Positions 1-12,412 of a stretch of 64,000 nt of DNA are shown here, one piece after another. Both the position numbers and the translations under genes were made by a program. Location of the stretch: positions 13,611,001 through 13,675,000 of the forward strand of contig NC_068976.1 in assembly GCF_016808095.1 (NCBI RefSeq), given 5' to 3'. This DNA comes from Vigna angularis (Eukaryota > Streptophyta > Magnoliopsida > Fabales > Fabaceae). The notes below the pieces were generated by a model. The model saw nothing but the letters and a program-made list of their open reading frames with translations, ran no database searches and was not told the origin of the DNA. The stretch's first letter is position 1. Every line of letters begins with the position of its first letter.

Positions 1-184
1 ATAAAATGAATTGACAATTGTATAAAAGAATTTGAACTGTTTTGAGAGTTAACATTGAATAAATATGGGTTTTGAAGGTTTGCACCCCACTTATATACTA
101 TTTAGCAAATAAAATGAATTGACAATTGTATAAAAGAATTTGAACTGTTTTGAGAGTTAACATTGAATAAATATGGGTTTTGAA
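1..184. repeat. Two-copy tandem duplication, period 108
   Basis: A 76-base block beginning ATAAAATGAATTGACAATTG at position 1 returns at 109-184 with no difference I can see. A 32-base spacer separates the copies. The window edge cuts the left side, so more copies may lie outside. Confidence 0.9.
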
Positions 185-920
185 ACCAAAAGTGCAATTG
201 TGCATTAGATAGTGTACCTCAGCAAATCCAAGTTTGTTGAGCCTATTATATAGAAATCAGAAACAAAGAAGGATATAGTATAAAATTATATTAATTATTA
301 AATTATAATAACTAATTAAATTAAATTATTTTTTTAAAGATTAAAATTAAATTATATTTAACTATTTTAAAAATATTTATTTCAGTTTTAAAATCTTATA
401 TAAATTTTTTAGTAATATAAAAACTAGTTACATTAATAAAATACAATTTTATGTAATTTAGTTAAATTTTATTTTTTGTAATTTCTACAATTGATATCAA
501 AATTTATGTAATTATATGCAATTTTAATGAAAAATGTTCATTTAAACTTGATTTCTATTATATTTTATCATTATTTAGTACACTATGTTGTATATATGGA
601 ATAAAATTATAAATTGTCATATTTTTATTTTATCATAGGATTATTCTCGTATTTTACTCTCTTATCCTACCCTATTAAGTCTGTAAAAGACTTCTGAACT
701 AACACAAATTAGAAACATACTAAAAACAAATTATATATAACCAATTTGCATTGACTACAGAAGTCAAGTCATCAATAAAAATAATTTCTCTGTTGCAATG
801 TATCCAAATTATTATCAGCACCAGTCATTTTATATCAGTGATGCTTTTTTCTTCAAATAGTGAAAGATCCATTGTATAAGGTACTCACCATCTAGTATTG
901 GTTGACCTTCCTCTATCATC
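185..920. other. AT-rich upstream region of the first invertase-like gene
   Basis: No open frame or conserved motif is visible in these 736 bases. The stretch is strongly AT-rich with long A/T runs. It presumably includes the promoter and 5' untranslated region of the gene that starts at 921, but I see no convincing single TATA box because the whole stretch is TATA-like. Confidence 0.5.
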
Positions 921-3402
921 ATGGAGATCAATTCACACAATCTCAATTCTACCATGAACAAGGTACCTCAGAAACAACCTTACAGAACTTGGTACCACTT
1001 TCAACCTCCAACATATTGGATGAATGGTATTATTACCCTAAACACTCTTTTTGTCTATTTGATTTTGACACATGTTTGTGTCTATTTCAGTAATCATATC
1101 TAATTCTTTTCTCTTGGTCTTATAACATGTTTTCTGACAAAAAACTGGAAATGGTTGACTTCATTGTGCAGATCCAAATGGTACGCTCATGAATTTCTCA
1201 CACTTTTGGTTACTTATTTTGCCTATTATAGCAGACAATTCATGCTCATACTTGAACAAATGTTGATCTTCTTAGAAAAACTAAATCAATTTATGCATTT
1301 AAAGTTTTATAGAAGTTCTTCTCATTGAACTTCTCCAAAAGTTTGTTGTGTAAGCTAATTTTACTTCGAACACTTGTTCAATCAATCTGTTATGTATATA
1401 TACATGTGTTGATATGAGCAAATTGATACTTGTGGCAGCACCAATGTACTACAAAGGAGTTTACCACTTTTTCTACCAACATAATCCTCATGCAGCAACC
1501 TTCGGTGAGAAAATGGTGTGGGCTCACTCTGTGTCCTATGATCTCATCAACTGGATTCATCTGAACCATGCTATTGAGCCAAGTGAGCCGTTTGATCTTA
1601 ACAGTTGTTGGTCAGGGTCAGCCACTATAATCCCAGGAAATGAACATCCTGTGATTCTGTACACAGGAATTGATGATAAAAAGCACCAAGTTCAAAACAT
1701 GGCTATGCCAAAGAATCTATCTGACCCCTTCTTAAGGGAATGGGTGAAACACCCTCAAAACCCTGTCATGACACCACCAATTGGGGTTGAAGTTGATAGT
1801 TTCAGAGACCCTTCAACTGCTTGGCAGGAAAAGGATGGAAAATGGAGGGTAGTCATTGGTGCTCAAAATGGTGATGAAGGGAAGGTGGTTCTCTACCAAA
1901 GTGAGGATTTTGCTAATTGGACAGTGGAATTGAATCCTTTTTTTGCATCAGATAATACTGGAGTTTGTGAGTGTCCAGATTTTTTTCCTGTGTCCATCAA
2001 TAGCACAAATGGGGTGGATACATCTGTCCAAGATCAAAGTGTTAGACATGTGTTGAAGATAAGCTATTACCGCAGAAATCAGGACTATTATTTTCTTGGT
2101 AAATATGCCAATGGTGATGGAAACTTCATTCCAGATGTTAAATTCACAGGAACTAGTTTGGACTTAAGGTTTGACTATGGTAAATTTTATGCCTCAAAGT
2201 CATTTTTTGACCATGCTAAGAGCAGAAGGATACTATGGGCGTGGGTGGACGAGTGTGACACTAGAGATGATGGCATTGAGAAAGGATGGGCTGGTCTTCA
2301 GGTATTTATTTTAGCTCTGTGTTAGACTTTTTCTTTTGGTTAAAATTTCTTTAGGATTATGTTAAGAAATGAGTGTTTTTTTCCATGTACTATGTAGTGT
2401 ATTCCAAGGGAAGTTTGGCTTGATGAAAGTGGAAACCGGTTAATGCAATGGCCAATTGAAGAGGTAGAAAAGCTACGTGACAAACAAATTAGCATAAAGG
2501 GAGAGAAACTTGTTGCTGGATCAATTCTTGAAGTCTCAGGTATCACTGCGTCACAGGTAAGTAAACTTTTGCTGCATTCTGTCTCGTTCCTTTTTATTTT
2601 GAAACCATGTTCAACATCATTGATGATTTTTAGAACTTTATAATTCAAGGCCGATGTAGAAGTGTTGTTTGAGCTTCCAGAGCTAGAGAATGCAGAGTTT
2701 CTAGATGAAAATGAAGTTGATCCTCACTTACTGTGTAGTGAAGAATATGTATCAAGAAGTGGCATAATAGGGCCATTTGGTTTGTTTGCTTTAGCATCTG
2801 AGGATCAAACAGAACACACTGCAATCTTCTTCAGAATATATAAAACCTCCAATAGATATGTATGTTTCATGTGCAGTGATCAAAGCAGGTAATTTCTGAC
2901 ATAATCATCTGAGTTTTAATCTGGGAATTATGGTGCTTATATTATACTTTTCATCAAGAATAAATCTCAGTGTGATTTATGGTTGAGACTTGAGATTTTG
3001 AGAGTTGTGTACACTTCACAGATCTTCATTGCGGGAGAATCTTGATAAATCCTCATATGGAACTATATTTGACATAGACCCTAATCAAAAAACAATCTCA
3101 CTCAGAAGTTTGGTATGTTTATTGCTACTCATAAATATTACCCTTTTCATTTCATCAAGTGTTTTCCAATTTGAAATATATAAATTCATATTATGCAGAT
3201 TGATCGCTCCATTGTTGAGAGTTTTGGGGAGAAAGGGAGAATTTGTATTACGAGTAGAGTTTATCCCTCGTTGGCTATTGACAAAGATGCTCATCTTTTT
3301 GCTTTCAACAATGGAAGACAGAGTGTGGTGATTTCAGAACTGAATGCTTGGAGCATGAAGCATGCAGAATTTGACCAAGACGAAAGCATATATCAGCCGT
3401 AG
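921..3402 (+). CDS. Acid (cell-wall-type) invertase-like protein, GH32, copy 1
   Basis: Seven exons join in frame: 921-1026, 1172-1180, 1439-2301, 2398-2556, 2650-2888, 3022-3112 and 3199-3402, giving 556 residues. The family (beta-fructofuranosidases and fructan exohydrolases) hydrolyses sucrose or fructans, normally in the apoplast. Visible GH32 marks are WMNDPN (33-38, nucleophile D36), FRDP (transition-state stabiliser, 160-163), the acid/base E216 in ECPDFFPV, and a C-terminal beta-sandwich from about residue 380. Proline after EC is the cell-wall type; vacuolar enzymes have valine. Three oddities: the residue after NDPN is alanine where the family has glycine, the tryptophan before ECP is cysteine, and no hydrophobic signal peptide precedes the domain (the N-terminus is polar). 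The start was chosen because ATGGAGA begins both paralogs. The gene is open throughout, but catalytic activity is uncertain; a fructan exohydrolase or non-catalytic member is possible. Confidence 0.88.
1172..1180 (+). other. 9-base mini-exon of invertase-like copy 1
   Basis: The nine bases ATCCAAATG lie between an intron ending in TTGTGCAG and a donor GTACGC. Joined to the flanking exons they encode the DPN core of the catalytic NDPN motif. A 9-base mini-exon at this point is a known hallmark of plant acid invertase genes. Confidence 0.9.
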
Positions 3403-5299
3403 CTAAGAACGATTTGGATAATCATGCATCATTTATCTAGATACTTTATATTATAAGTGATTTTCTCTGTTTGTGATTGTTGTTGCTATCTTAGATATGT
3501 TTTTATTTTATTTTTTATTATCAAATAAGGAAATGTTCATTAAAGTGATGAACATGGCATCAATACTGTTTTGTTGAGTCGAGATAAATGAAATAGAAGA
3601 AAAGAAAGTAGATAGATAAAATAATCAAAATAGAATTTGTTCCAAATGGATTGAAAATTTTACCTTAAAAATGTAATTAATTTTATAAATAAATATTATC
3701 ATTATTTATTGATATTATTATTTAGGTTTATCGGTACTGTTATTCATCTTATTACTAATACTTTATTTATTATTATTAAAAACAAAAAACTATTAAAAAA
3801 CAGGAAAAAAAATTAACTGGACAAAGTGTCTCGAATTTGTCTATGACTTGTCAAAATTGATTTGACACATTTATTTATAAAGAAAAAGAATAATTGAATT
3901 GTAGCATAATAACATAAATGTTTGCAAGGAAACTTTTGTGTTAATGTCATCTATATTTAAGATCTTTCTATTTATTATTTTTTTTACTAAATCATTCATT
4001 GTTTTTATTTTCTTTTCTCTATGTTTTTTTTTCTTTTATCAAAAGAAAGGCTTAAAAAGTACAAGGTAAGGTGACATAGTCTAAGAACATTATTAAACTC
4101 ATTTTGACTTTAATAATCTTTTTTCTTCTTCTAACTTATCTAGTATATTTTGTATCTTAAACTTGATTACTAGCACTATTTGTTATTTTCAACTTGTTAA
4201 AACAAAGAGTAAGTGATAAAAAATTATAAATATTTTTTATCTTTTAGTATAAGAAATTTTGTTATTAAATTATTCAATAAAAGAATTTTAAAATTTAAAT
4301 TATTGAGGAATAATTTTATAGTAATAAATCTGGTAGTAAAATGTCATTGGTAAAATTTCTTGGTATCACCAGGTTTTATGGATAATTCGTCTCATGGTCA
4401 ATTTTGTCAATGACTTGTAACTTGTATTATCAATGGAATTTTTTTGTCGATAACTTAGACGACAAATTTCTCACTAAGTTTGATGATATTTTTTATATAC
4501 CGAGAGAAAGAAGAAGAAAAGAAGTAAAACGAGAAGAAGGAGGAGGAAGAAGAGAAAAAGGAAAAGTCAAATGAAAGGAAGCGCAACAATGACATAGAGC
4601 TACGATAGTAACAGAGGGCTACGAGAGTGACACAAAGATGCATTGTAGTAGCAATCAAAGTTGGAAGAGAAAGGAAAGAGGAGAAGTAATTTAAGTCAGA
4701 GGCGACTGGATGCTCCAATGATGGAGGTGTTGTGAGGAGGAGAGGATGAGAGGAGGAGAAAGAAGTAGAAAGAAAAAGAGAAGAGGAAGAAGAACTCAAT
4801 TGTGATTTTTACACGAAGAATATTTATAACAAATTTATAGTCATCGATCATTACAACAAATTTTGTGATCTGTTGATGAAATTTATTATCGAATACTTTA
4901 TGAATAATTTTTTTGCAATTGATAATTCGTCCATAAATTCGAATTACAAATTTTTTTTTCTTACTGATAAATTATATCTTTTGGTAATAAATAATTTTCT
5001 TATAGTACTTCTTAAGTATTTTTAAATTTATTTTTCATCTTCCAAATATTTTGTCTTATAAATTTTATATTTTGTATAAAAATTTATTAATAAAACATTT
5101 AAACATATTTGGTTCAAAGTTACCTTCGGATGATATACATATGATAAATGCACATCATATCATGAAAATAGCGATTGTACCAATTTTAAATATTAAAAAT
5201 TTATTCAGAAAATTGATTCTGGTTTCAATAGGGAAAACATACAATATGAAATAAAGAGATAAAATAAGATGTTGTCCAAATCCTTGCTAGTTACTGTTT
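3403..5299. other. Spacer between the two convergent invertase-like genes
   Basis: These 1.9 kb are AT-rich and hold no credible gene. Positions 4455-4799 are open on the minus strand only because the sequence is a GA/CT-rich low-complexity tract. A possible small transposon at 4246-5006 is listed separately. Confidence 0.6.
4246..5006. mobile_element. Possible small non-autonomous DNA transposon
   Basis: The left end reads AGTATAAGAAATTTTGTTAT. The reverse complement of the right end reads ACTATAAGAAAATTATTTAT, so the ends form an imperfect inverted repeat. The interior repeats short motifs such as GATAATTCGTC. No matching target duplication was found, so the boundaries and class are weakly supported. 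Confidence 0.3.
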
Positions 5300-5924
5300 C
5301 TATTTTATGCTTTCTTCTTGGCCAAATTCTGCATGCTTCATGCTCCAAGCATTCAGTTCTGAAATCACCACACTCTGTCTTCCATTGTTGAAAGCAAAAA
5401 GATGAGCATCTTTGTCAATAGCCAACGAGGGATAAACTCTACTCGTAATACAAATTTTCCCTTTCTCCCCGAAACTCTCAACAATGGAGCGATCAATCTG
5501 CATAATATGAATCTATATATTTCAAATTGGCAAACACATGATGAAATGAAAAGGGTAATATTTATCACTAACAATAAACATACCAAACTTCTGAGTGAAA
5601 TTGTTTTTTGATTAGGGTCTATGTCAAATATAGTTCCATATGAGGGTTTATAAAGCTTCTCCCGCAATGAAGACCTGCACATAAATCACACTGAGATTTA
5701 TTCTTAATGAAAAGTATAATATAAGCATCATAATTCCCAGATTAAAACTCAGATAATTATGTCAGAAATTACCTGCTTTGATCACTGCACATGAAACATA
5801 CATATCTATTGGAGGTTTTATATATTCTGAAGAAGATTGCAGTGTGTTCTGTTTGATCCTCAGATGCTAAAGCAAACAAACCAAATGGCCCTATTATGCC
5901 ACTTTTTGATGCATATTCTTCACT

Positions 5925-5927
5925 TCA
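5925..5927 (-). other. Premature TGA in invertase-like copy 2
   Basis: On the minus strand the exon 5 frame reads CTG TGA AGT where copy 1 reads CTG TGT AGT. One base explains the stop. Confidence 0.88.
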
Positions 5928-7466
5928 CAGTAAGTGAGGATCAACTTCACTTTCATCTAGAAACTCTGCATTCTCTAGTTCTGGAAGCTCAAACAACACT
6001 TCTACATCGGCCTTGAATTATGAAGTTCTAAAAATCATCATTGATGCTGAACATGGTTTCAAAATAAAAAAGAACGTGAGAGAATGCAGCAAAAGTTTAC
6101 TTACCTGTGACGCAGTGATACCTGAGACTTCAAGACTTGATCCACCAACAAGTTTCTCTCCCTTTATGCTAATTTGATTCTCACGTAGCTTTTCTACCTC
6201 TTCAATTGGCCACTGCATCAACATCTTCCCATTTGTATGAAGCCAAACTTGCCTTGGAATACTCTAAAATATTGAGATCACTTGATAAGAACATTGTCTT
6301 AAAATATTTTATAACCAGGTTCAACGTGAAGCTAAAATAAATACCTGTAGACCAGCCCATCCTTTCTCATAATCATCTTGTGTGGTGTCACACTCCTTTG
6401 ACCATCCCCACAATATCCTTCTGTTTTTGGCATAGTCAAAAAATGACTTGGAAGCATAAAACATTCCATGGTCCAATATTAAGTTCAGATTTGGTCCTCC
6501 CAAATCAGCATCAGCAACAAACTTTTCCTGATCAAGGAAATAGTCACCTAGAAAATAGTATTCTAGTTGTTTGTTCTGATAGCTGGTTTTCAAGACATGC
6601 TTAACACTGCTGTTGTGGACAGATGTATCCACCCCATTCTTTGTGCCACTGATGTACACTGGAAAAAAATCTGGACACTCAAACATTCCAGTGTTTTCTG
6701 ATGCATACATAGGATTAGGAAAAAGTTTCCAATGAACAAAATCCTCACTATAATAGAGAAGAGCCTTCCCTTCATCACCATTTTTGGCACCAATGATCAC
6801 TCTCCACTTGCCATCACTTCCTTGCAAAGCAGTTGTAGGGTCTCTGAAACCATCCACTTCAACTCCACTGGGTGGAATCAAGATAGGGTTTTGAGGGTGT
6901 TTCTCCCATTCCCTTAAGAAGGGGTCTGATAGATTCTTTGGCACAGCCAAGTTCTGAACTTGATGTTTGTTAGAATCACTCCCTGTATACATAATGATAG
7001 GTTTTTCCCCAGGGAGGATTGTGATTGAGCCAGAATAGCAGCCATTGATATCATAGGACTCACTTGGTTCAAGAGCATGATTTAGATGAATCCAATTGAT
7101 GAGATCATAGGACACAGAATGACCCCATACCATATGCCTACCAAAAGTTGGTGCATAAGGGTTGAATTGATAGAAAAAATGGTAAACTCCTTTGTAGTAC
7201 ATTGGTCCTGTGACAATCAAATCAACACTTGTCATAAGATCATCATTTCATGTGTTCTGTTGAATCAAGAGTTGACAAGTAGATGAAATAATAGTGCATT
7301 AACACCAGTCTTAAAGAAGAAAATTTATTAACTCTTTCTTGTAAATTTAAAATTTTGACTGCATATCATAAGTAAAAATTAGATGGAACCTCAGTAATTT
7401 CTAATGGGTTAACACGGGCAAGAGATAAATTTCCATTTGACATTGGAGAGAAGTTCACAGACATAC

Positions 7467-7475
7467 CATTTGGAT
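7467..7475 (-). other. 9-base mini-exon of invertase-like copy 2
   Basis: On the minus strand ATCCAAATG sits between ...CATGCAG and GTATGT. It supplies the DPN of the catalytic motif, as in copy 1. Confidence 0.88.
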
Positions 7476-8547
7476 CTGCATGATGAAGGCAACCACTTTC
7501 AATTTTCATCAGCAAAATATGCAGATGACAGAGAAAAGCATTGAGTGATTTAGAACACAAGCATGTGTACTAGAAGTTGATGAACAAGTTAAAAGAGTGC
7601 TAAGGATAGTACCATTCATCCAATTTTGTGGGGGCTGAAAGTGGTACCAGGTTCGGTAAGGTTGTTTTTCAGGTACCATGTACTTGTTTGAGATGATGTT
7701 GTCAGAAGATGCGTTGGTCTCCATGATTATAGCACCAAAGTTATTGGAAGAACAACAAGAACCAAATGTATAATGACTTAGTTTGATCAATGGATAATAT
7801 TTGCAATTATGCACACTATGGATCTTTCTCCTTGTGGAAGCAACACCAGTTAAGAAACATGAATCACCACATAATTCCATAACTTATTAGGATTTAATAT
7901 ACAACAACTTGCAGCTAGAAAATATATATATCGATGACTTCCACAAGTTACATTCTTTTTTATGTTTTAGTAAATTACTTGGTAGATACAACCTTTGATT
8001 TTTGTTGTTCTTAAATAATTCTGGTTAACACGCAAAAGACAAACTCAAATTTCAGAAGGTGAAAGTAGCCCAGAATCCACTTACTGTTTAATTATTATTA
8101 TATGTGTTATGGAAGTCTTTAAGAGGAAGAATAGAGGAAAAACCAAAAGAGGCTTGTCATGTAATAAAAAGTTTATCTAATTTTTCTAAAGGTTGCGTAG
8201 CGAGGATATTATTCAAAGACTCAAAGTCTTCAAGGTAAAAAATAATATTTAAAGAAATTTAGAGTTTGATTTTTTGGGAATTCGAAATCTAGTCTTTTAA
8301 ATTTTTTAGGGTGTAGATTCATCGAAAAGAAAAATAGTAACTTTTTTTAATTAGGTTATGACCAATAAATTGAAAAAAAAATTAATTTGTGAGTTTTGAA
8401 ATTTATTTAAGATTTAATTTTAAAATCCCTATTTTTGTATGAAGGATAAAGATTGACCAATAATCACCTAATTAGTGGATAAGATTATATGTTAACTATG
8501 TCCCACATACATGGTTAACTTTTTATTTTAATTTTTCCTCCCACCTG

Positions 8548-8552
<5 letters not shown>

Positions 8553-8634
<82 letters not shown>
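8553..8634. repeat. (AT)n microsatellite, about 41 units
   Basis: An uninterrupted AT run of 82 bases. Such long perfect runs are usually length-variable between individuals. Confidence 0.97.
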
Positions 8635-8637
<3 letters not shown>

Positions 8638-9632
8638 GAAGACACTTAAAAAATATTAGAGCTTTTAGGTAATTTATTTTTGTTTTGATGAACTTCAATT
8701 AAATATTAGTTAAGGAGAGCTATTTCTTCTAAGCAATCTGAAATATAAAAATCTCTTTCTGATTATGGGTCATATTAATGGTAGAATATTTTGTTAAATT
8801 GAAATGAATGTTTATACTTTTTATTTTAAAATACTAGGTTTAGTTGTTTAACCTAGTATTGGAATGTTGGATGTGAACTTTTGGTTTGAGTTGTGATATA
8901 TAGACATGTTAGTTTTGGTAATAGGTTCAAGATGAGCTTAAATATTTGGTAGAAGGTTTGAAATTGGTTAGGTAATTCTGATAACTTGGGAGATTTTGAA
9001 TTATTAAGTTTTCACTAAAGTTGGGCTTGGTATGCAAAAATTGAGAAATATTTATTATCATATAAAATTTGGGTCATATATAAGCTTAACTAGTATCATC
9101 TATACTTGTTAAAAATATATGCCTTAAGTGTAATTAGTTTCTAAAAAATTATGTAAAATTATATATCAATATGTTCATAGGATGAAATTTGTTTAATTGA
9201 TTTGTTCAAAGATATGTTGATTGGTGAAATTTGTTCAATGGATTAGAATTTATCTAACAAATTTTAATTTGAAATAATTAAGAAAAAACATAAATTAAAT
9301 TTTCTCAATAAATTTTATTGTATGCAGTGAAGGTACCATATTTATATATACACGTGTGTTTAGTTTACTTATATGATTCCAAATGATTATGCATATGTGT
9401 TAATAATGAAGATTGATATTTCATGTATAATAATTATGTTTGGGTTATTATTATTAACTCTATTTAAGGGTAGTGTGCTAGTCTTTATGTGTAGTATTTA
9501 TAGTAGTATCTAGGTCTGTACCTAGGTGTCTATACAGACTTAATTATTATGTACTTTTGTATAAGAACTATATTATAAATAGATGAAAGTGAGAGAATTA
9601 AGCCCTTTAGAAATATATTTTACATTTTACAG

Positions 9633-9676
9633 TTTCAATTTCAATTTCAATTTCAATTTCAATTTCAATTTCAAGT
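9633..9676. repeat. (TTTCAA)n microsatellite, about 7 units
   Basis: The hexamer TTTCAA is repeated about seven times without interruption. Confidence 0.93.
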
Positions 9677-10604
9677 GTTTGAAATGATGAATTATATGTT
9701 AATACAAATGTTTGAAATTAAGTATACAAAATGATATAATTACATAGTCATTTATTTGAATTGAAGTATTAAATAATAAATTTGTTAGAAACAAATTTTA
9801 GTGACAAAAGATATGTTTAGAAACTAATTTCTTAATTAGAAACCAATTCTTTTGGTAATCAAAACCATAAAAGCTATTAACAGACGAATTTAGAAACCAA
9901 TTCATAATATAAACTATTTTAGTTACCAATTTAGAGATCAATTATAATTTTTTAAAACTATTTTAATTATTAATAATTTTTAATTTATAAATTTATATAT
10001 AAATTGATCACTAATAAATTATTTTTTTATTATTAAAATTAGTCATTATTAAAAAATGTGAGAAGATGTCTCAATTTTAATATTAATAGTTAAGACATTA
10101 TATAATAAGAAATCGAGGAAAAGCTCTTGCACATATTATAAAATAATTTGAGTGTATATTTTTATGCAACAAAATCACCCTAATCTATATTGTAAATTTA
10201 AAGTCTTAAATACACAAGAAAACACTGAGATAATTGACCAACAGAATAAAGTTCGTATGTAAATTTTTGTTACTTAGGGAATTATCCATTAATTTTATTA
10301 TTATTAATGGAAAATAGAAAAATAAGCAATTGGACACAAAGAAATTTACCTACGGAAGGAAGGGGCATGGGAAAAGAAAATTCATGGACAAAATTAATTA
10401 ATCCATGAATAATATAAAATAAACCAAATTAAATTGAAAACAAAAAAGAAAACTCCCACGCAGTCCCATTTTCTCTAACCCTACACAAACATTCCGAATC
10501 TTCCAAAATCTCTCGTTGTGAACACTTCAAATCTCCCAAAACTCATTTCTGGTTTCTAAAAACACACAATGCTCTGCCCTGTTTGTATTTTTCATTGTAA
10601 TTTT

Positions 10605-12409
10605 CACTACAAAAAAAACCTTATTTAGAAGGGGTTATTTTGGGGAGGTTATAAAAAAGCCCCTCAAATTAACATACTTTAAGATGTTTAAGTTAAATTA
10701 TCTAACTGACAATATTTGTAGAGGTTTTAATTCCTTTCGTTTATAACCTTTTCAAATAAAAATATACTTTTATTCATCATTTTCTAATTCTTTTACATTT
10801 TTCCCTCTAAAAATTTTAGACTAAGTTTCATTTTAGCAATTCTAAAATTTTATTCCCTCCAGATCTAAAACTCATCTCTGCCTAAACCCATTATTTTTCT
10901 AAAAATTAATTTTGCTCTAAAAATCTTCTGACAATTTCTCCCTTCATTTCACCTGAACCTTAGTTTCTCCCTTCATTCCATCCGCTCACTCCCTCTTCTT
11001 TCATTTCTCCTTTAGATTGCCCAGTGTTTTCCTTTTTCTTTCAGATTCGTAGTCGGCGGACAGAGCTGCAACGGTGGTTCTGCAGACCGGCAGACAGCGG
11101 AGCTCATAACGTCACGGTCGATAGGTACATCGTTCTACAACCCTTTGTGCTTTTATTTGGTGTAGCGTTTTACTGGGATATCTTCTTCTCAGTCTCAATC
11201 ATGTTTTTCATGAACGAGTAAATTGAGTTCTTGGTTAAGGAATTCGACTTCCGTTCCACATGGACCAACACATTTGGTTTTCCTTTTAGTTTTTGTACGT
11301 TCAAATGAATATTGACTTGAAAGTGTCTAATTCATCAAGTTTATGCATTTTATTGAGTGATGTATGTGTTTTATTGTGTGTGTGTGCGTGGCAGTGCTAG
11401 TGTCAGTAGGTGGAAAATACTACTAACAAGTTGATGATGTTCTCCAGTGGTGGCAGTGCTAGTGTCAATGGGTGGACAGACAAACAAAATGGATTGTGGG
11501 AACAAAATCCGTTTGATAGAAGATGTTTATTCTATTTGATTGATAGAACATGTTTATTCTATTTGATTGATAGAACATGTTTATTCTATTTGATTGATTT
11601 TTTATATATTATTTTCAAAATGTGAGCACATGTAATTGAGTTTATTTTATTAATATTTTTTATATTATTTTAGCAAGCTCGTGATGCAAATGAGCCAGAG
11701 TCTCCTTTGGGAACAAGACAATCATCTGATGGAAGTAACCTTTAGGAAGTTTATGATATTATTTTAGGATAAAACTATACTTAGTTTATTATGAATTGGG
11801 TAACATTTCTTTCTTTGTAACTATTTCTGCAATAGGATTACATTGAGTTCTAGCCTATCCTTTTGTAACATACAATTGTTTCTCAATTTATTTTTCTAAA
11901 TTCCTTCCTACTCAGGGGTTTTTGTTCTATGGTATCAATTTTTTATTCAGAGGAATCATATTTGTTTGGTATTTAATAATTTAAAAAAAATTAAATTTAC
12001 TTAATTTTGAAATTAAAAAAAAAGAAGAAAAGAAAGAAATTGGTGAAAATAGGTAGTTATTATATATTTTAATAATCATTAAACAAAAAACGATATTATA
12101 TATTTTAATAATCATCAAATAAAAAAACTGACAAAAATATAGAAAACTTTTGTGATCAAATAGTTGAAAATAAAAGAGGTTAAAACCCCCCACAAAATAA
12201 TAGTCAGTAATAGAGGAGGTTTTTACTCTCCGCAGAAAAACCTCCGCAAATTGAACGCGATACCAGGGGTCGCAAAAAACCCCCGCAGATAGTTTGTGGC
12301 GACTCAAACTTCGGCGGTTTGAAAAACCCCCGGAATTTATTTTGCGGAGGGTGAAAACCCCCGCAAATCGAAAAAAAACCCTCCTCTAAATAACCTTTTT
12401 TTTGTAGTG
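10605..12409. mobile_element. Non-autonomous CACTA (En/Spm) transposon
   Basis: The element begins CACTACAAAAAAAACC and ends with the inverse, TTTTTTTTGTAGTG. The inverted ends match imperfectly over about 30 bases. Both sides carry TTT (10602-10604 and 12410-12412), fitting the 3-base duplication of this superfamily. The right subterminal zone (12180-12400) repeats CCCCCGCAAA-like motifs in both orientations, the usual transposase-binding arrangement. No transposase is encoded in its 1.8 kb. The interior around 11020-11220 is less AT-rich and could be captured host sequence, which I do not recognise. Confidence 0.88.
11515..11595 (+). repeat. Three 27-base tandem repeats inside the CACTA element
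   Basis: The unit GATAGAACATGTTTATTCTA plus seven more bases occurs three times; the first copy has one G in place of C. Being 27 bases it keeps frame and encodes a nine-residue repeat, CLFYLIDRT. The surrounding open frame (to 11625) is short and probably not a gene. Confidence 0.9.
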
Positions 12410-12412
12410 TTT

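Larger units (their letters stand above)
5300..7724 (-). pseudogene. Acid invertase-like GH32, copy 2, with in-frame stop
   Basis: The seven-exon plan matches copy 1: 7613-7724, 7467-7475, 6345-7207, 6105-6263, 5773-6011, 5584-5674 and 5300-5497, in transcription order. Exon 3 is 863 bases in both copies. The catalytic motifs are better preserved than in copy 1: WMNDPNGPM, FRDP and ECPDFFPV are present, though the residue before ECP is phenylalanine, not tryptophan, and WSGS is YSGS. In exon 5 a TGT cysteine codon of copy 1 is TGA here (5925-5927). Translation would end after about 409 residues, within the C-terminal beta-sandwich; the remaining frame to 5300 is still open and clean, so the lesion looks recent. 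No signal peptide is visible: the start METNASSDN is polar. A truncated but folded catalytic domain cannot be excluded. Confidence 0.85.
7725..10604. other. AT-rich intergenic region with microsatellites
   Basis: The first part is the upstream region of invertase copy 2, which is transcribed leftward. No coding signal is visible in the 2.9 kb. A long AT dinucleotide run and a TTTCAA hexamer run are listed separately. Confidence 0.6.

Noticed and set aside
4455..4799. 114-residue Ser/Phe-rich open frame on the minus strand
   Set aside because: It comes from a GA/CT low-complexity tract with no domain and no conserved neighbour.
8553..8634. Array that could be mistaken for a CRISPR or promoter element
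   Set aside because: It is a plain AT microsatellite with no spacers, and CRISPR arrays are not expected in a plant nuclear genome.
11024..11221. 65-residue frame inside the small CACTA element
   Set aside because: Too short and without recognised domain; a captured fragment is possible but cannot be supported.
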